64,000 nt of DNA. Origin: Vandiemenella viatica. Taxonomy: Eukaryota; Arthropoda; Insecta; Orthoptera; Morabidae. The notes below the pieces were generated by a model. It was not told the DNA's origin. It was given only the letters and a program-made list of their open reading frames with translations, and searched no databases. The stretch is from the NCBI GenBank assembly GCA_031002005.1, contig JARYHS010013630.1, positions 29,661,504-29,725,503 on the forward strand, read 5' to 3'. Each line of letters begins with the position of its first letter. Position 1 is the stretch's first letter. Shown piece after piece: positions 21,220 through 32,645 of the stretch. The position numbers and the translations under genes were made by a program.

Positions 21220-22509
21220 TCTATATATATAAAGATGAACATATGTATGTATGTTTGTTTGTTATTCATACAAATCCACAGTTTTCATCCGATCTCGATG
21301 AAACTTTGCACACTTATCCTTTGAAACTAGGAGAAAAATACTGTCTACATTTGGTTGAAAAATTATCTGTATAAATAATACATTTTCTAATAATTTCGAA
21401 AAATTACTGAACGGTGATAGACAGACGCGTTGGAGGTCTCTGTACCATTTTTCCGTACAGCAGTCAGGTAGCTCAGTGGTTAAAGCTTGATTACTAATGT
21501 TTCGGTCGTGGTCTCCGGTTCGAATCTTCGTGGAGGCTAAGATTTTTAAAAATTGTTTTTGATCGTAAGAATCACACCTGGGCCGTCAGTTATTCGGATT
21601 GAATGTTAAACTGTAGATATCACAAAGTTAGGGGTGCAATGCGAGGCAAATCATAGGTAGTCTTGATATGCTGTAGATAGGTGTACACTTTTTTACGTTA
21701 TATTGATACCTCAGTCACAGTCCACTGATTCACAGTCAGTGTGTGTGTGATCTGAAGTAATAATACTATAAATGCGGAAGTAAGTCTCTGTCTTTTGTAC
21801 GTTTTGACAACTAAATGCCTATACGATATTGATGGAATTTGACAAGAAAATCTGTAGGGAGGGCACAGGACATTTTTTTCGGTGTGATTAACAGTTGTAG
21901 TCACGAAAATTTGAGAACTTATCAAATGGTGACAGAGAGACAGATGTGTGTTTTAGTCTATAATGTTACGTCGGTTGCTCAAGCTATGATTCTCGCGCAT
22001 TTTGTTAGTGTATAATTTATTAATAAATTTCGTTTAGAGAAAAATCGTATTATTTAGTATAGATATCGATTTTCTCTATCGTTTTTCTTTGTGTCTGTTT
22101 AAATGTTTCTGGCACCAGTTTATTTTGCCTTCATTTTTGAGATGCCTTGTGTGTGTAAACTGGCCTAAGTTGTAGCTCTAGCAGAGCACGAGCAGCTAAA
22201 GTTATTAGAACCAAAGAATCAGATGCTCATGCTGAAGAAAGAAGAAAAGCCCAAGCTGATATAAAGCTGCCCTTAGTTAACAGCCCCCCCCCTCACATTC
22301 GTTTGTTTTTCTGTTTTTAAATATTTTGGAAATTGATTTTCTTCGAGATATAGGTTCCATGGTAGAATGATATAGTGATGGCTTTCCGGTCATATTATAC
22401 CAACTCGGTATTATTTGGGACCAATCCTTCGCTACCAACAACTTTCTAGCTCCAATTCTGGCAAAGAAATTTGTAATTCACGTGTGCGAAGTCGCGGGTA
22501 TCAGGTAGT
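21220..22509 (+). mobile_element. Non-autonomous Helitron, ~1.3 kb
   Basis: The 5' end TCTATATATATAAAGATGAA begins with TC as Helitrons do, followed by the TATGTATGTTTGTTTG tract and the CCGATCTCGATGAAACTTTG block often seen near Helitron 5' ends. The 3' end is GTGCGAAGTCGCGGGTATCA then GGTAGT. The GCGA/TCGC hairpin sits just before the end, which varies from the usual CTAGT. The 5' flank is A and the 3' flank starts with A, so the A/T target rule holds only loosely. No Rep/helicase ORF is present. A tRNA-like segment lies inside at 21474. Confidence 0.6.
21474..21540 (+). ncRNA. tRNA-like segment (SINE head or tRNA pseudogene)
   Basis: GTAGCTCAGTGGTTAAAGC is a near-perfect A box and GGTTCGAATC (21519) a B box, 35-45 bp apart as in tRNA. 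No clean cloverleaf with paired acceptor stem is apparent, and the following sequence is T-rich. It probably marks a SINE head inside the Helitron. Confidence 0.5.
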
Positions 22510-22828
22510 ATATATATATATATATATATACATATATATAGATTACGCTCTATATAAAAATATTATTATATTTGTTCATATGCTACATTGGTGATTTAAG
22601 TTTGTTGTGTAGTGTGTGTTTTAATGTGAGAACTTTCTAGATTAAAGTGTCGTGAAGCAAGAGTTGCGGTGTGATCTGCTGGTTGCATTTTAGCTGCCGG
22701 GAGGTGTGAACTCTTTACCATATACGGCTGTTAATGTATGTAAGCGTGTGATTGTGCACATATGGACTAAAGAATACAATTAAAAACCTTGGATTGTGGA
22801 TAACATCTGCGCCTACAAGCGAGAGGAG

Positions 22829-24028
22829 ATGGCCAAAGCAAGCGGCGGAATGAATCCTCAAACAGACGAAGGTAACATGGAAACCTTTGTGTACGAAAAT
22901 GAACATGATATGGTTGAGCCAGTAAAGAATAAAATAGAAGAACGAGTGACCGAGAATGAGGAAGAGGAAATGTGCAACCCCAGCAGGAAACGTCGAGCAG
23001 TTGAGAAAAGACAATCACACAAAATAAGCAAAGAAAAACTAATCCTATTGGATATGTTTAGAAACAAGAACAAAGATCAGGAACACAAATAGAAGAATAT
23101 GCTACAACATATTCAACATCAAAGCTGGAAGGGAAGGATGAGGAATGCAGCAAGAAGAAGAAGACAGCACACTGGAAAACAGGGAAGTGAGTAAAGTTAA
23201 CACGTTCATGTTCACAGAACGAAACAGATGGTATAAAACCAACTCAGATGGCCCATTCATAGTGATCGTAGAACCAAAGGGCAAGGGAAATATGCAACAC
23301 CCAATTCAACTAGGGAAGGTATTCTACAATAACGCTCCTGGACTGAAAAGAATAAACCAACAAGGAAAGAATAGAATGGCCATGGAATTTATGGAAACAG
23401 AATTTGCCAACCAATTCATAGCAAATTGTATCTTATTACAGTCCATGAGACTTAAGGCCTTCTTACTGGCTAGTAGAGTGGAGTGTAAAGGAGTCATCAA
23501 GTCCATTCCACTGGACTTATCAGAAGAAGAAATAAAGCTAAATGCACATCGGAGGCGCCAATCATCGACAGGAGGTGCATCACCAAGAAAACAAAACTGG
23601 ATGGAAAGACAGAGACAACACCGCTAAAAACCGTTCAGATAACGTTCGAGAGTCAGTATCTCCCTGAATACATTGAAATATATTACCTCGGGTTCAAGGT
23701 GGCAACATATATTTACCCAGTAACACAGTGCTATGAATTCCAGAGATTTGGACACATGACAAACAACTGTAAAGGAAAGGAAAGATATACAAAATGTGGC
23801 GAAGAGCATAAAACATCAGAATGTCAAAAGGAAACCCCCAAATGCATTAACTGTTGCGGCGATCATCCTGCCAATGACAAGCTTTGCCCAGTGAGAAAAC
23901 AAAAGGAGGAGAAAAAAGTAAAGCAAGCAGCACACAGCAAAAATGCAGGGGCCACAGAACATGAGTACAAGCACCGAGACTTCCCCACTCTACAGAAGAG
24001 ATCATTCAGAGACGTCACCATAGACTAG
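22829..24028 (+). pseudogene. I-like LINE ORF1, gag-like RNA-binding protein with zinc knuckles
   Basis: The ATG at 22829 starts an acidic N-terminus, MAKASGGMNPQTDEG, that runs to a stop at 23090. The next frame (23145-23627) has the RRM-like gag core: RWYKTNSDGPFIVIVEPKG, HPIQLGKVF, VECKGVIKSIPLDLSEEEI. A third frame (from 23699) has knuckle sequence: CYEFQRFGHMTNNC, CGEEHKTSEC and CINCCGDHPANDKLC. In the first knuckle the second Cys is Phe, and in the second the leading Cys is Tyr. Only the third is complete. At least two frameshifts and these losses mark it as dead. The protein would coat the element RNA. Confidence 0.75.
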
Positions 24029-24077
24029 GAACAGCCTGGCATGGTGGACCGACACCAAAAGACAAAAAAATGTAGTG

Positions 24078-24360
24078 GCACAGGTATCACGGGAGGCACA
24101 GACTGAGGAATTACTCAATATAGAAAGTAATGAAGAAATTATCACCATCATAGTCAAAACAATAATGAAAGTTCTAGCCCAACATATGAAGGGCAAAATG
24201 ACAATGACTGTACTCCAAAAAGTACAAGACATTGCCACTAGAAGCATAATGCAAGAAATCAGACAGATAGGCTCAACTATCCAGAATTCAGAGAACTCCA
24301 GAGCAACAACTGAACATGGCTTGGAGAAGACAAATAAACATAATACAATGGAACACCAGA
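24078..24360. repeat. 283-bp direct duplication, unit 1
   Basis: Identical, apart from about six substitutions, to 24532-24814. It covers the end of ORF1-like sequence and the start of ORF2 (MAWRRQINIIQWNTR). Confidence 0.9.
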
Positions 24361-24531
24361 ATTACTGCCGATTCTAGACGCCGATGGAAAATCTCCGATG
24401 AGTGCTGTCAACTCGTTGTACTCAGTTTCAAGTTGTTGCCGAATAATTCACTCGTCACAATTCTCCAACCCGTGCTGCCTCTTCTAAACGTCGCGTCACC
24501 GTCCGTCGATAACTCGTCGCAATTTGCTGCA

Positions 24532-24814
24532 GCACAGGTATTACGGGAGGCACAGACCGAGGAATTACTCAATATAGAAAGTAATGAAGAAATTATCACC
24601 ATCATAGTCAAAACAATAATGAAAGTTCTAGCCCAACATATGAAGGGCAAAATGACAATGACTGTACTCCAAAAAGTACAAGACATTGCCACTAGAAGCA
24701 TAATGCAAGAAATCAGACAGATAGGCTCAACTATCCATAATTCAGAGAACTCCAGAGCAACAACTGAAAATGGCTTGGAGAAGACAAATAAACATACTAC
24801 AATAGAACACCAGA
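24532..24814. repeat. 283-bp direct duplication, unit 2
   Basis: Second unit, offset 454 bp from the first. Only this unit continues directly into the endonuclease of ORF2. The 171 bp between the units (24361-24531) are unique in the window. Confidence 0.9.
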
Positions 24815-26680
24815 AGCCTGTACCATAAATGGAATGATCTTCAAAGATTACTGGAGGAACGCAAAGCAGACATTGTACTTATCACAGTAACATGGCTAAG
24901 TCAAGCACCCATGCTCAGACATAGGCTCTACAACGTCTACAGGAAGGACAGGAAAGACGCATACGGTGGTGTGGCCATCATGATCAGAGATGGGATGAAC
25001 AGCTCCATCAGAAACATGGTGATATCAACAACTGATATAGAAATCCTAGCAATAGACATCACACAAGGAGGCACAATCAACATGGTTTTTGTAATATAAA
25101 AGCCACCAAGGGTCAGTCTTACTGAAGAGCAGTGGTCAGAAATACTCAACCAGCTCCCATCAGGAAATATCCTGGGAGGAGAATTCAACACGCATCACCC
25201 ATTGTTGCACAACAGTCGAACAGACCAGCAAGGAGAAGAAATTGCAGCCGCAATTACATCGTCGACATTTACCATGCTCAATAACGAACCTGAAACCATA
25301 ATAGGAACACCTTAACAAAGAAGATCGTCGCCAGACATATCTATAGGATCTGCAAACCTCATACACAAAACAACGTGTGAAATACTTAAGGACAACCTGG
25401 GCAGCGATCATTTCTTTATAAAAATGACCGTAGATGCACCAAGCACACTTAACCACCAGCTGCCAAGGACCTTATGGAACTGCAAAAGAGCCAAATGGGA
25501 GCAATATCAGGAGAAGATAAACATGCTAATGGAACAGGAGAATGATGAGGATGGCCATATACAGCAAAGATACAATAATTTCGAGGGAATAATTACATCT
25601 GCAGCCAAAGAGTGTATATCCATGGCCAAAAGCAAGGAGAAGACTTCCGTAGAAGGGAAACTGTGGAGGACAGCGGAATGCTCCAAGGCCATAGCTAGAT
25701 GATGCTTAGTCATCAAAGCATATAGACAGTGTCTGACAGTGGACAAATTTGCTACGCTCTGGAAGGCAATAGTGGAAGCCAGGTCAATCATAAGAAAGGC
25801 CAAAAGAAAAGGATGGGAAGAGTTCTGCGGCAACATCAAATATGGAATCACTCCTCAAGAAATATGGAAGAAGCTAAGATGGTTTAAAGGAAGCAAAACA
25901 AACTCTAAATTGATCACCAGCAACAAAGAAGCAGTGGAACAATTTTTGGCCCTGACAGTGCCCTTGTACGTCCCGCTAGAATGAAGCGTGGACTGTGCTA
26001 TAAAGCGAGACACTGAGCCAAACAGACAAAATCATAACAAGTTTGAAATGTCAGAGCTACAATGTGCATTAAAAAAGGAAGATAAGGCCCCTGAACTAGA
26101 TGCCATAACATACTCCATGATAGAAAAACATCCACCAAGAGCGAAACAGAAGTTACTGGAACTGTATAATGACATGTTGGCAACAACATATGTGCCAGAA
26201 CAGTGGAGAAATGTCATCATCATACCAATCCTAAAGGTGAACAAGGACAAAACTAAAAGCAAATCATACAGACCCATGTCTCTACTATATTGTCTTGCAA
26301 AGATCATGAGTTTAATGATCAAAAACAGAATGCAGTGGTTCATTGAGCACCACAAGAACTCAACAGCAGAACAATGGAATTGCGGAAAGGGTATGGCACA
26401 TTAGACAACATAACAACATTAGTCACGGACATACTACTAAGTTACATTAGAGGAAATTATCTACTTGCGGCCTTCCTTGACATCAAGGATGCATATCACA
26501 ATGTTCAGATCAACATACTCCAAGAAGCCTTGGACAACATGAGCCTGCCAAGAGAAATCGTCAACTGGTACACTACATACTTGGAGCATAGAGTAATTAT
26601 ATTATACAGCAGAAGGAGAGAGAGTTGCTCATCACGTATATCAGGGACATCCCCAAGGAGATCCCTCGAGTTCCACACTA
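24760..26680 (+). pseudogene. I-like LINE ORF2, endonuclease and first RT blocks
   Basis: After the duplication the frame reads WNDLQRLLEERKADIVLIT and YGGVAIMIRDG of an APE endonuclease. GGEFNTHH follows near 25176, where GDFN is normal, so the catalytic Asp is Glu. SDHFFIKM follows near 25400. The RT begins with ELDAITYSMIEKHPP, PEQWRNVIIIPILK, SYRPMSLLYCLAKI and the first catalytic block, AAFLDIKDAYHNVQI. Stops at 25097 and 25312 and shifts near 25700, 25985 and 26400 break it. The insertion of LINE B at 26681 cuts it before the GxPQG block is complete. Confidence 0.8.
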
Positions 26681-26912
26681 TTATTATTATTACTCCGCAA
26701 TTCACTAAAAGTGTGTGGCGGAGGGTGTATTGCACCTATCGAAAAGGGTGATGGTTTGGAAGGGATATGCGGGATTTGATAGGAAGTGCCCATGGGCTAT
26801 TGTGAGCATTCACCTGGAGTGATCCGGGAAAACCCAGATCAGGATGGCCGGAGTGCTGACGGATTTTAAGTTTATTGCTCGGTACATCCTTTCTATTCCA
26901 TTCCCTAATCGC

Positions 26913-28483
26913 TCATGGGAAAAATGAGTACAGAAATGAATTGGTTCTGGCCCTGATTTCTCTTATCTTATTTTCGTGGTCATTCCGAGATATGAATGTT
27001 GCTGGTAGCAATATTTGTTTGCTGTCATTCCGAAATACATCAGTCATGAATTTTTCAATTAGCTTCCGTCGAGAGCAACGCCTTCGGTGTTCCAGGTCTT
27101 CCCAACATAACTCTTTCAACATCACACTTACGCTTTCCCTCCAACTATATATACCTCTCACGAATCAGGCGGCTCTTCTTTGGACCTTCTCTAATGCCTT
27201 CATTAATCCCTTTTGATGGGGACCCCATACAGAACAACAATATTCTAAGTGAGGACGTACTAGTGACTTGTACACAATCGATTTAACTTCCGGAGTGACT
27301 TGATTTAAATTACGACTTAGAAATCGGAGCATACGATTTGCTTTCCCCATTACATTCTCGATATGCACATTCCACGACAAATTATTATGAATTGTTACCC
27401 CTAGGTATTTAGCGGAATACACCATTCTAAGGACAGTATCATTAATTGTATATTCATAGTTAAATGGTGTCACCTTTTTATTTAAGCGCATGACTTGGCA
27501 CTTTTTAGCGTTTAACTCCAACTGTCAATCTTTACACCACGCAATTATTTTCATAATATCGTCTTGTAACAAAGCGCAGTTGTCCTGGGTTTTGATTTCG
27601 CGATAAATAATAGCATCATCGGCAAATAATCTTTTCATCCCCCCTGTTATGTCGCATAGATCATTGATGTATATGAGAAATAACAGAGGCCCTAACACGC
27701 TTCCCTGGGGAACTCCAGACCCCGTTTCAGTAAGTGATGAACGCTCACCGTCGAGAACTACACACTGTGTTCTGCCCCTCAGGAAGTCTGCAACCCAGTC
27801 GCATATTTGTCTAGATATGCCGTAACCACGAAGTTTCCTAAGTAACCTAGTGTGAGGCACAGTGTCGAAAGCTTTTTAAAGTCTAATAGAACCAAATCAA
27901 CCTGGGATTGCTCATCTATAATTCAGCACAAGTCATGAATTAGAAGTGCAAGTTGTGTTTCGCAGCATTGGCCTTTTCTGAATCCATGTTGATTTGGATT
28001 TAAAGCTCACCTTCATCCAAAAACCACATGACATTTGAATAGATGATATGTTCTAAAATCCTGCAAAACATTGAAGTTAACGAGATCGGCCTATAATTCT
28101 GAGGATCATTAACATTCCCATTTTTAAGCACTGGAGTTACGATGGTGGTCTTCCATTCGGCTGGTATTTTTCCTTGATCCAGAGAGACGGTATACAATTT
28201 CATCAAATACGGTGCAATTTCCTTTGCATATCTTGAGTAGAATCTTGTAGGAATACCGTCTGGTCCAGGAGCCTTATTGGGATTTACATTCATAAGCAGT
28301 TTAGTTATTCCCCCAACATCATTAATAATTTTGTTGGTACGATTGTTAAATATCGGAATCTCCTCTGAGTTTTCTGTTGTGAAAGCTTTTTAAATATATC
28401 ATTCAAAATGTCTTCTTTAGCTATGCTTGTTTCTGATAATTCACTATTTTCCTTAATCAGCGATGGCATAACCTTACGAGAGC
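26913..28483 (-). pseudogene. LINE B ORF2, reverse transcriptase part
   Basis: The minus strand from 28483 gives SLIKENSELSETSIAKEDIL, a frameshift near 28390, then NPNKAPGPDGIPTRFYS, NYRPISLTSMFCRILEHII, GVPQGSVLGPLLFLIYINDL (27740) and the catalytic FADDAIIYREI (27620). Next come AWCKDWQLELNAKKC and PHLEYCCSVWGPHQ. It ends near 26913. Short stops or shifts separate the pieces near 28000, 27860, 27525 and 27162. The catalytic residues look intact, so damage is light compared with most copies here. It is probably a recent insertion. Confidence 0.85.
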
Positions 28484-29879
28484 TGTAAGCACCTTAGAAT
28501 TTTGGCAAATTCTAGTTTTGCTTAGGCGGGACTTAGAAATTTCGTGAAGTACAGTTTTCAACTTTAAGTAATTTCCCTTCCCCACAGTAACAATTTGTTA
28601 TAAAAATCATTTTAAAGTGTAATTATCAAATCGGGAAACGTTTATCTTAAGAGATATTCCCGTTTGTTCAAGTTTTGAAGCATGCGATCCTAAAAGTAGA
28701 AATTCTAAGACTTGCAATATCTCTAAATCGCGTAAAGCTACAACTGAACTTTTATCACCAGCTGTAGTCAGCACTGTCCCCAATATATTGGCAGTAAAAT
28801 TAAATAATTTAGTAAAGGTTAATTAGTGATTTTAATTAAGAGAAAAAAATAAGCTTTTTATTAAAAGAGATATTAAATTAAAAATTACATCAGTGGATAG
28901 CCCTAATTAAGACGATTTCATACATATATGGGTTTCCATAAAAAGTTTTAGTATTTGTCTGGTAAACAAGTTTTTGAAAATTGATTGTCGTTGATTGTCG
29001 GGTGAGAGTTTCGGGAAAGTCCATAAAGTCCGACAAGATTGGTCACGTGATGAGTTTAGTGTTTAGACGATAGAAACCTTTTGGAACATTAAATTAAATT
29101 AAAATCGATAGAACAGGATGATAGAAAGTCCCTGTAAAAATCTCAGATTAAACCATCGTATACTTTTAAAGATATTAATTAAAGAAAGATTTGCCAAGGT
29201 CATAGGCTCGCGCTGGGCTATAATAGTTCGTGCGGTTAGCACAGGTTGTCTCATTCTTACGCCGGGAAGTGATCGAGCAACTACGCACATGACTTGACCA
29301 GTGATTTGTAGAATCAGAACTTAGAAAATGTAGTCTGTCGCTTCTTATTTTCGGTTTTGTCTGTCCGGTGCTTCGGGAACAATATGTGAAGGAACATTAA
29401 TTCGGTTTTGTCGTAGTGTCGTGACTGGCTATCCTCGTCAGTGAACTGTGTTCGACCATGTTGGATGTTGTCGGGTTATATAACAACTATAATTCTTAAT
29501 GTGAACTTTTAAATTCATCAAAAGGGGTCGGTCGGTTGCAATTTCTCTCCACAACCTGTAACTTTTGGAAACGTTTGTTCGATGAGCCAAATCAACTTTG
29601 AGAATGCTATTTTGAACTTTTCGTTTTTATTTGAATAAATGTGAAGAACTTTGGAAAAGTGAACTGTTATTCTTTCGTAGTTAGCTGATAACCCTTTTCA
29701 ATATTTGGGGGTCAACAAATTTTGTGGCGACCTGAAGCATTCAAGTTGAACTATCCAGGGTACATGGTCAAATCAAAATTATTTAGCAAGTTTTACTGAG
29801 AACTTTGAGTCCACATCAAGAGTGTAAGTTAAGGCACTAAGGCGATACTCAACCCCAGTATCGGCCCTGGTTCCTTACA
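28484..29879 (+). mobile_element. Solo LTR, 1396 bp, with 4-bp target duplication
   Basis: Starts TGTAAGCACC and ends GGTTCCTTACA, with GAGC directly before (28480-28483) and after (29880-29883). The ends form a TGTAAG/CTTACA inverted repeat. TATAATA at 29219 and an initiator-like TCATT 34 bases on, then AATAAA at 29634, give a plus-strand U3-R-U5 order. The 4-bp duplication fits Gypsy-type integration. It interrupts LINE B ORF2 between endonuclease and RT, so it is younger than LINE B. The internal region was lost by LTR-LTR recombination. Confidence 0.85.
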
Positions 29880-29883
29880 GAGC

Positions 29884-31028
29884 CTCTTATTCCTTTGATA
29901 TATGACCAGAACTTTTTTGGATTAGTAATCAGATCTTCAGATAAATTCCTGGCTTGGAATTCTTTAAACGCATCGTGCATTGCCTTACGCACTTCCGCTC
30001 GCAACTGGACTAATTTAGTGTGATTAGATGTGCCCCCTGATTTCTTCACCATGGCATGTAAACGCCTTTGCCTCCTGAGCAAATGTTTCACGTCCCTATT
30101 GAACCAAGGGAAGTTCTTATTGACCTTTATACACTTCTTAGGAACAAACTGATTTAAACCGGTCCATATTAGTTCTTTTAAATTAAACCAAAGTTCCTCA
30201 ACATTTGTATTTAGCATGTACGTTTCAAAATTTTTCGCAAAGTGATCAACCATACCCGCATCGTTTGCCTTATCAAAGCAATATACTAGTTTCTCTTTGT
30301 CATGCTTCAAATTCAGACTAGATTTTAACGTTGTGATCACTTATACCGTCTTCTATACAAATTGTATCTACAATATCAGGATTGCTAATAAGAAAAAGAT
30401 CCAGAATGGATGAGGAATCTTTGTCGCACTGCGTTGGCTCTGCGACCATCTGTTCAAGAGGTCTTTCTGAAAATGATTCTAGGAACGTTTCGGTTATTAA
30501 CCTATCTCTTCCACCCAACCTGAATGTGTATGTGTCCCACTTAACCGACGGTAGGTTATAGTCACCACCCACGATCAATATATGTCCTTGAAATTTTTTG
30601 TAAATATTATTGAGCGGCTATCTGAAGTATTGCGCATTAGCCAAATCAGAATCTGGAGGTCAATTAAATGACCCGATTATGAACTTTAAATTTTTGCCAA
30701 TTTTTACCTTGACCCATATTAACTCGCAAAAATTTTCCGTTTCAGTTACGACAGAGCAATTAACGGTTTTGTTTAAGGCAACGAACACACCCCTACCCAT
30801 TGAGACAGTTCTGTCCTTCCTAAAAACATTGAAATGAAGGCCAAATACTTTGCTAGATTTAACCTCTGGCGTCAGCCAACTCTCGGACCCTAGTATTATA
30901 TCGACAACATTAGTCGCAACTGAGGCGTGAAAATCTGCTACCTTCCCTCTAATACTCCAACAATTTAGGACCATTATCCTTAGCTGCTTCGTATTGTGAT
31001 TTGTGGAGTCTAAAATCGCATGTTTCAT
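29884..31028 (-). pseudogene. LINE B ORF2, APE endonuclease and linker
   Basis: The minus strand from 31028 reads LRIMVLNCWSIRGKVADF, DIILGSESWLTPEV, RGVFVALNKTV, then GGDYNLPSVKWDTY and SILDLFLISNPDIVD, and ISDHNVKI. These are the ordered blocks of an APE-type endonuclease. The usual GDFN-like block is GDYN. A linker with FPWFNRDVKHLLRRQRRLH and PKKFWSYIKGIRG follows. A stop near 30660 and a shift near 30320 break the frame, and the solo LTR cuts it at 29879. The enzyme would nick target DNA to prime reverse transcription. Confidence 0.85.
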
Positions 31029-31281
31029 ATTCGCACTCTGACAAGAAATGGGTGAAGTAATTGGAGCTGTAATAATAAAATTATTCGCGCCATCACTACC
31101 AGGCCTAGCTTCTACGTAATTGGCACATCCTCTTCAATGAACTGAAGGATCCTCTGGCCTCACGGTATTCCTAAAAAATAATTCATATCAAGACGGTTTC
31201 ATATTTTAGCAGCCACCTCGGTCACCATTCTCGGTGTGTAGTGGACGCCCAACCCGTCAAATGCATCCCAGCTGGCAGCTA

Positions 31282-32098
31282 TCATCGGTCGACGAAGCCC
31301 CAGTTGATTCTGTGACACAGCTCCTGCAAATTAAAATTTAAATTAAAGACCTTCCACAACACAGATTCCCCACAATCGATGCGCGGCACGACACTACAGA
31401 TTGAGAACTGCAAAGAAACTGAATTTTCCCGGGCGGCTTCATACGCCTTTCGGCCCAACTTGTCCATGAATTTAACTACATCTGGAACAGAAACATGACA
31501 CAAGTCATTAGTACCAACGTGCGCAGCTACTCTTAACTGACGGCAATTCGATTCCCTAATCGCTTTTGGAATAGCCTCCATGTCATGGGGTACGGTTGCT
31601 CCTGAAAAAGAAACAGAATGAACGTTAGTATGAGGGTTTGCACCATTCTTTGTGGCTAGTTCCTGTAGCGGTGTCTCCAGACATCGCACGTTGGAGCTGC
31701 CAATGACCAATAAACCTTTTCCTGGCAAGGCTCGGGGTCTGTGAGTAAATCTTCCCTGCTGCGCTTCTGGGCCATTCGCGCTTGAATCTTCAGCCTCCTG
31801 CAACACGGAAAACACATTACTTAGTGGCAAGATATCATTTTTCCCATTGGCTAATTGGGAATTTTGACACCTTTCTCCAATCCACATGATGCCAAACGTT
31901 TTCTGCAACTGGTACCTGGAAATCCAAACTTGATGCTTCTACTACAGTTGGCTGCGGAATTTCTTCGACACACTGCCCCTCCTCATCTAGGATGCTCCAT
32001 ACCTGCGCTTGAAGAGTTGCCATAGTATTAAGAATCTCCTTGAGAGCGAAACGCCTACTGGAACACTTCGCACAAGCCATGTCACCTAAAACAGACAA
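31282..32098 (-). pseudogene. LINE B ORF1 with SGNH (GDSL-type) esterase domain
   Basis: An N-terminal piece (32098-31835) has a CAKCSSRRFALKEIL zinc-finger or coiled-coil start, then VWHHVDW. After a shift near 31870 the frame to 31282 carries the esterase blocks: KGLLVIGSSNVRCLE (block I; the nucleophile Ser lies in GSSN), VSFSGATVPHD (Gly block), HVGTNDLCH (GTND block with the oxyanion Asn) and NWGFVDR at the end. The family is known from ORF1 of CR1/L2-type LINEs. The final DxxH His is not evident, so the C-terminus may be truncated. One frameshift is the only clear defect. Confidence 0.8.
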
Positions 32099-32124
32099 AA
32101 ATGGAACTACAAATGAAATATGTA

Positions 32125-32645
32125 AATCGGCGACTGTTACTAACGGTTGCTAAAGCTCGACTGCTGATTTACGACCTACACAGGAAAATCAAAGATAAAA
32201 ACCAAAGCTGTCTAGCACACTTTAAAATTAAACACGAAAGTCGGCGTCTGCTGCTAGCTGCTGCTGAGCTCGACTGTTGAGTCACTACCTAAACAGGAAA
32301 ATCAAAGATAAAAACAAAAGCTATCTTGCACACTTTAAAATTAAACATGAAAGTTGGCGTTGCTGCTAACGGCTGCTGAGCTCAACTGCTGAGTCACTAC
32401 CTAAACAGGAAAATCAAAGATAAAGACCAAAGCTATGAAGCACACTTTAAAATTAAACATGAAAGTCGGCGTGTGCTGCTAACGGCTACTGAGCTCGACT
32501 GCTGAGTCACCTAAACAGGAAAATCAAAGATAAAAACCAAAGCTATCAAGCACACTTTAAAATTAAACACCAGAGTCGGCGTCTGCTGCTAACGGCTGCT
32601 GAGCCTGACTGCTGAGCTTGACAGCTGAGTCACTACCTAAACGTT
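32125..32645 (-). repeat. LINE B 5' leader monomers, 110-113 bp, about four and a half units
   Basis: AGGAAAATCAAAGATAAA starts units at 32182, 32295, 32407 and 32517 (spacings 113, 112 and 110). Each unit continues AGCACACTTTAAAATTAAAC, then AGTCGGCGT...TGCTGCTAACGGCT and GAGTCACTACCTAAAC. The array lies directly upstream of ORF1 on the minus strand, where a LINE promoter is expected. Units differ by a few substitutions. Confidence 0.9.

Larger units (their letters stand above)
22600..26680 (+). mobile_element. I-like LINE, 5' part (resumes at 33106)
   Basis: The element has a 5' leader (22600-22828), a gag-like ORF1, and an ORF2 with endonuclease and RT. It is broken at 26680 by the minus-strand LINE B insertion. 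After that insertion the same ORF2 continues at 33106 with the RT catalytic box, thumb and RNase H. Zinc-knuckle ORF1 plus ORF2 RNase H point to the I/LOA/R1 side of non-LTR elements. Codon choice is A-rich, unlike the surrounding LINE A copies. No target duplication was seen. Confidence 0.75.

Noticed and set aside
21474..21540. A functional tRNA gene
   Set aside because: A and B boxes are good, but the acceptor stem does not pair and the sequence lies in a Helitron. Kept only as a tRNA-like segment.
22715..23014. Minus-strand frames opposite the I-like ORF1, some hydrophobic
   Set aside because: They are complements of an A-rich coding region; the forward frame explains the sequence.
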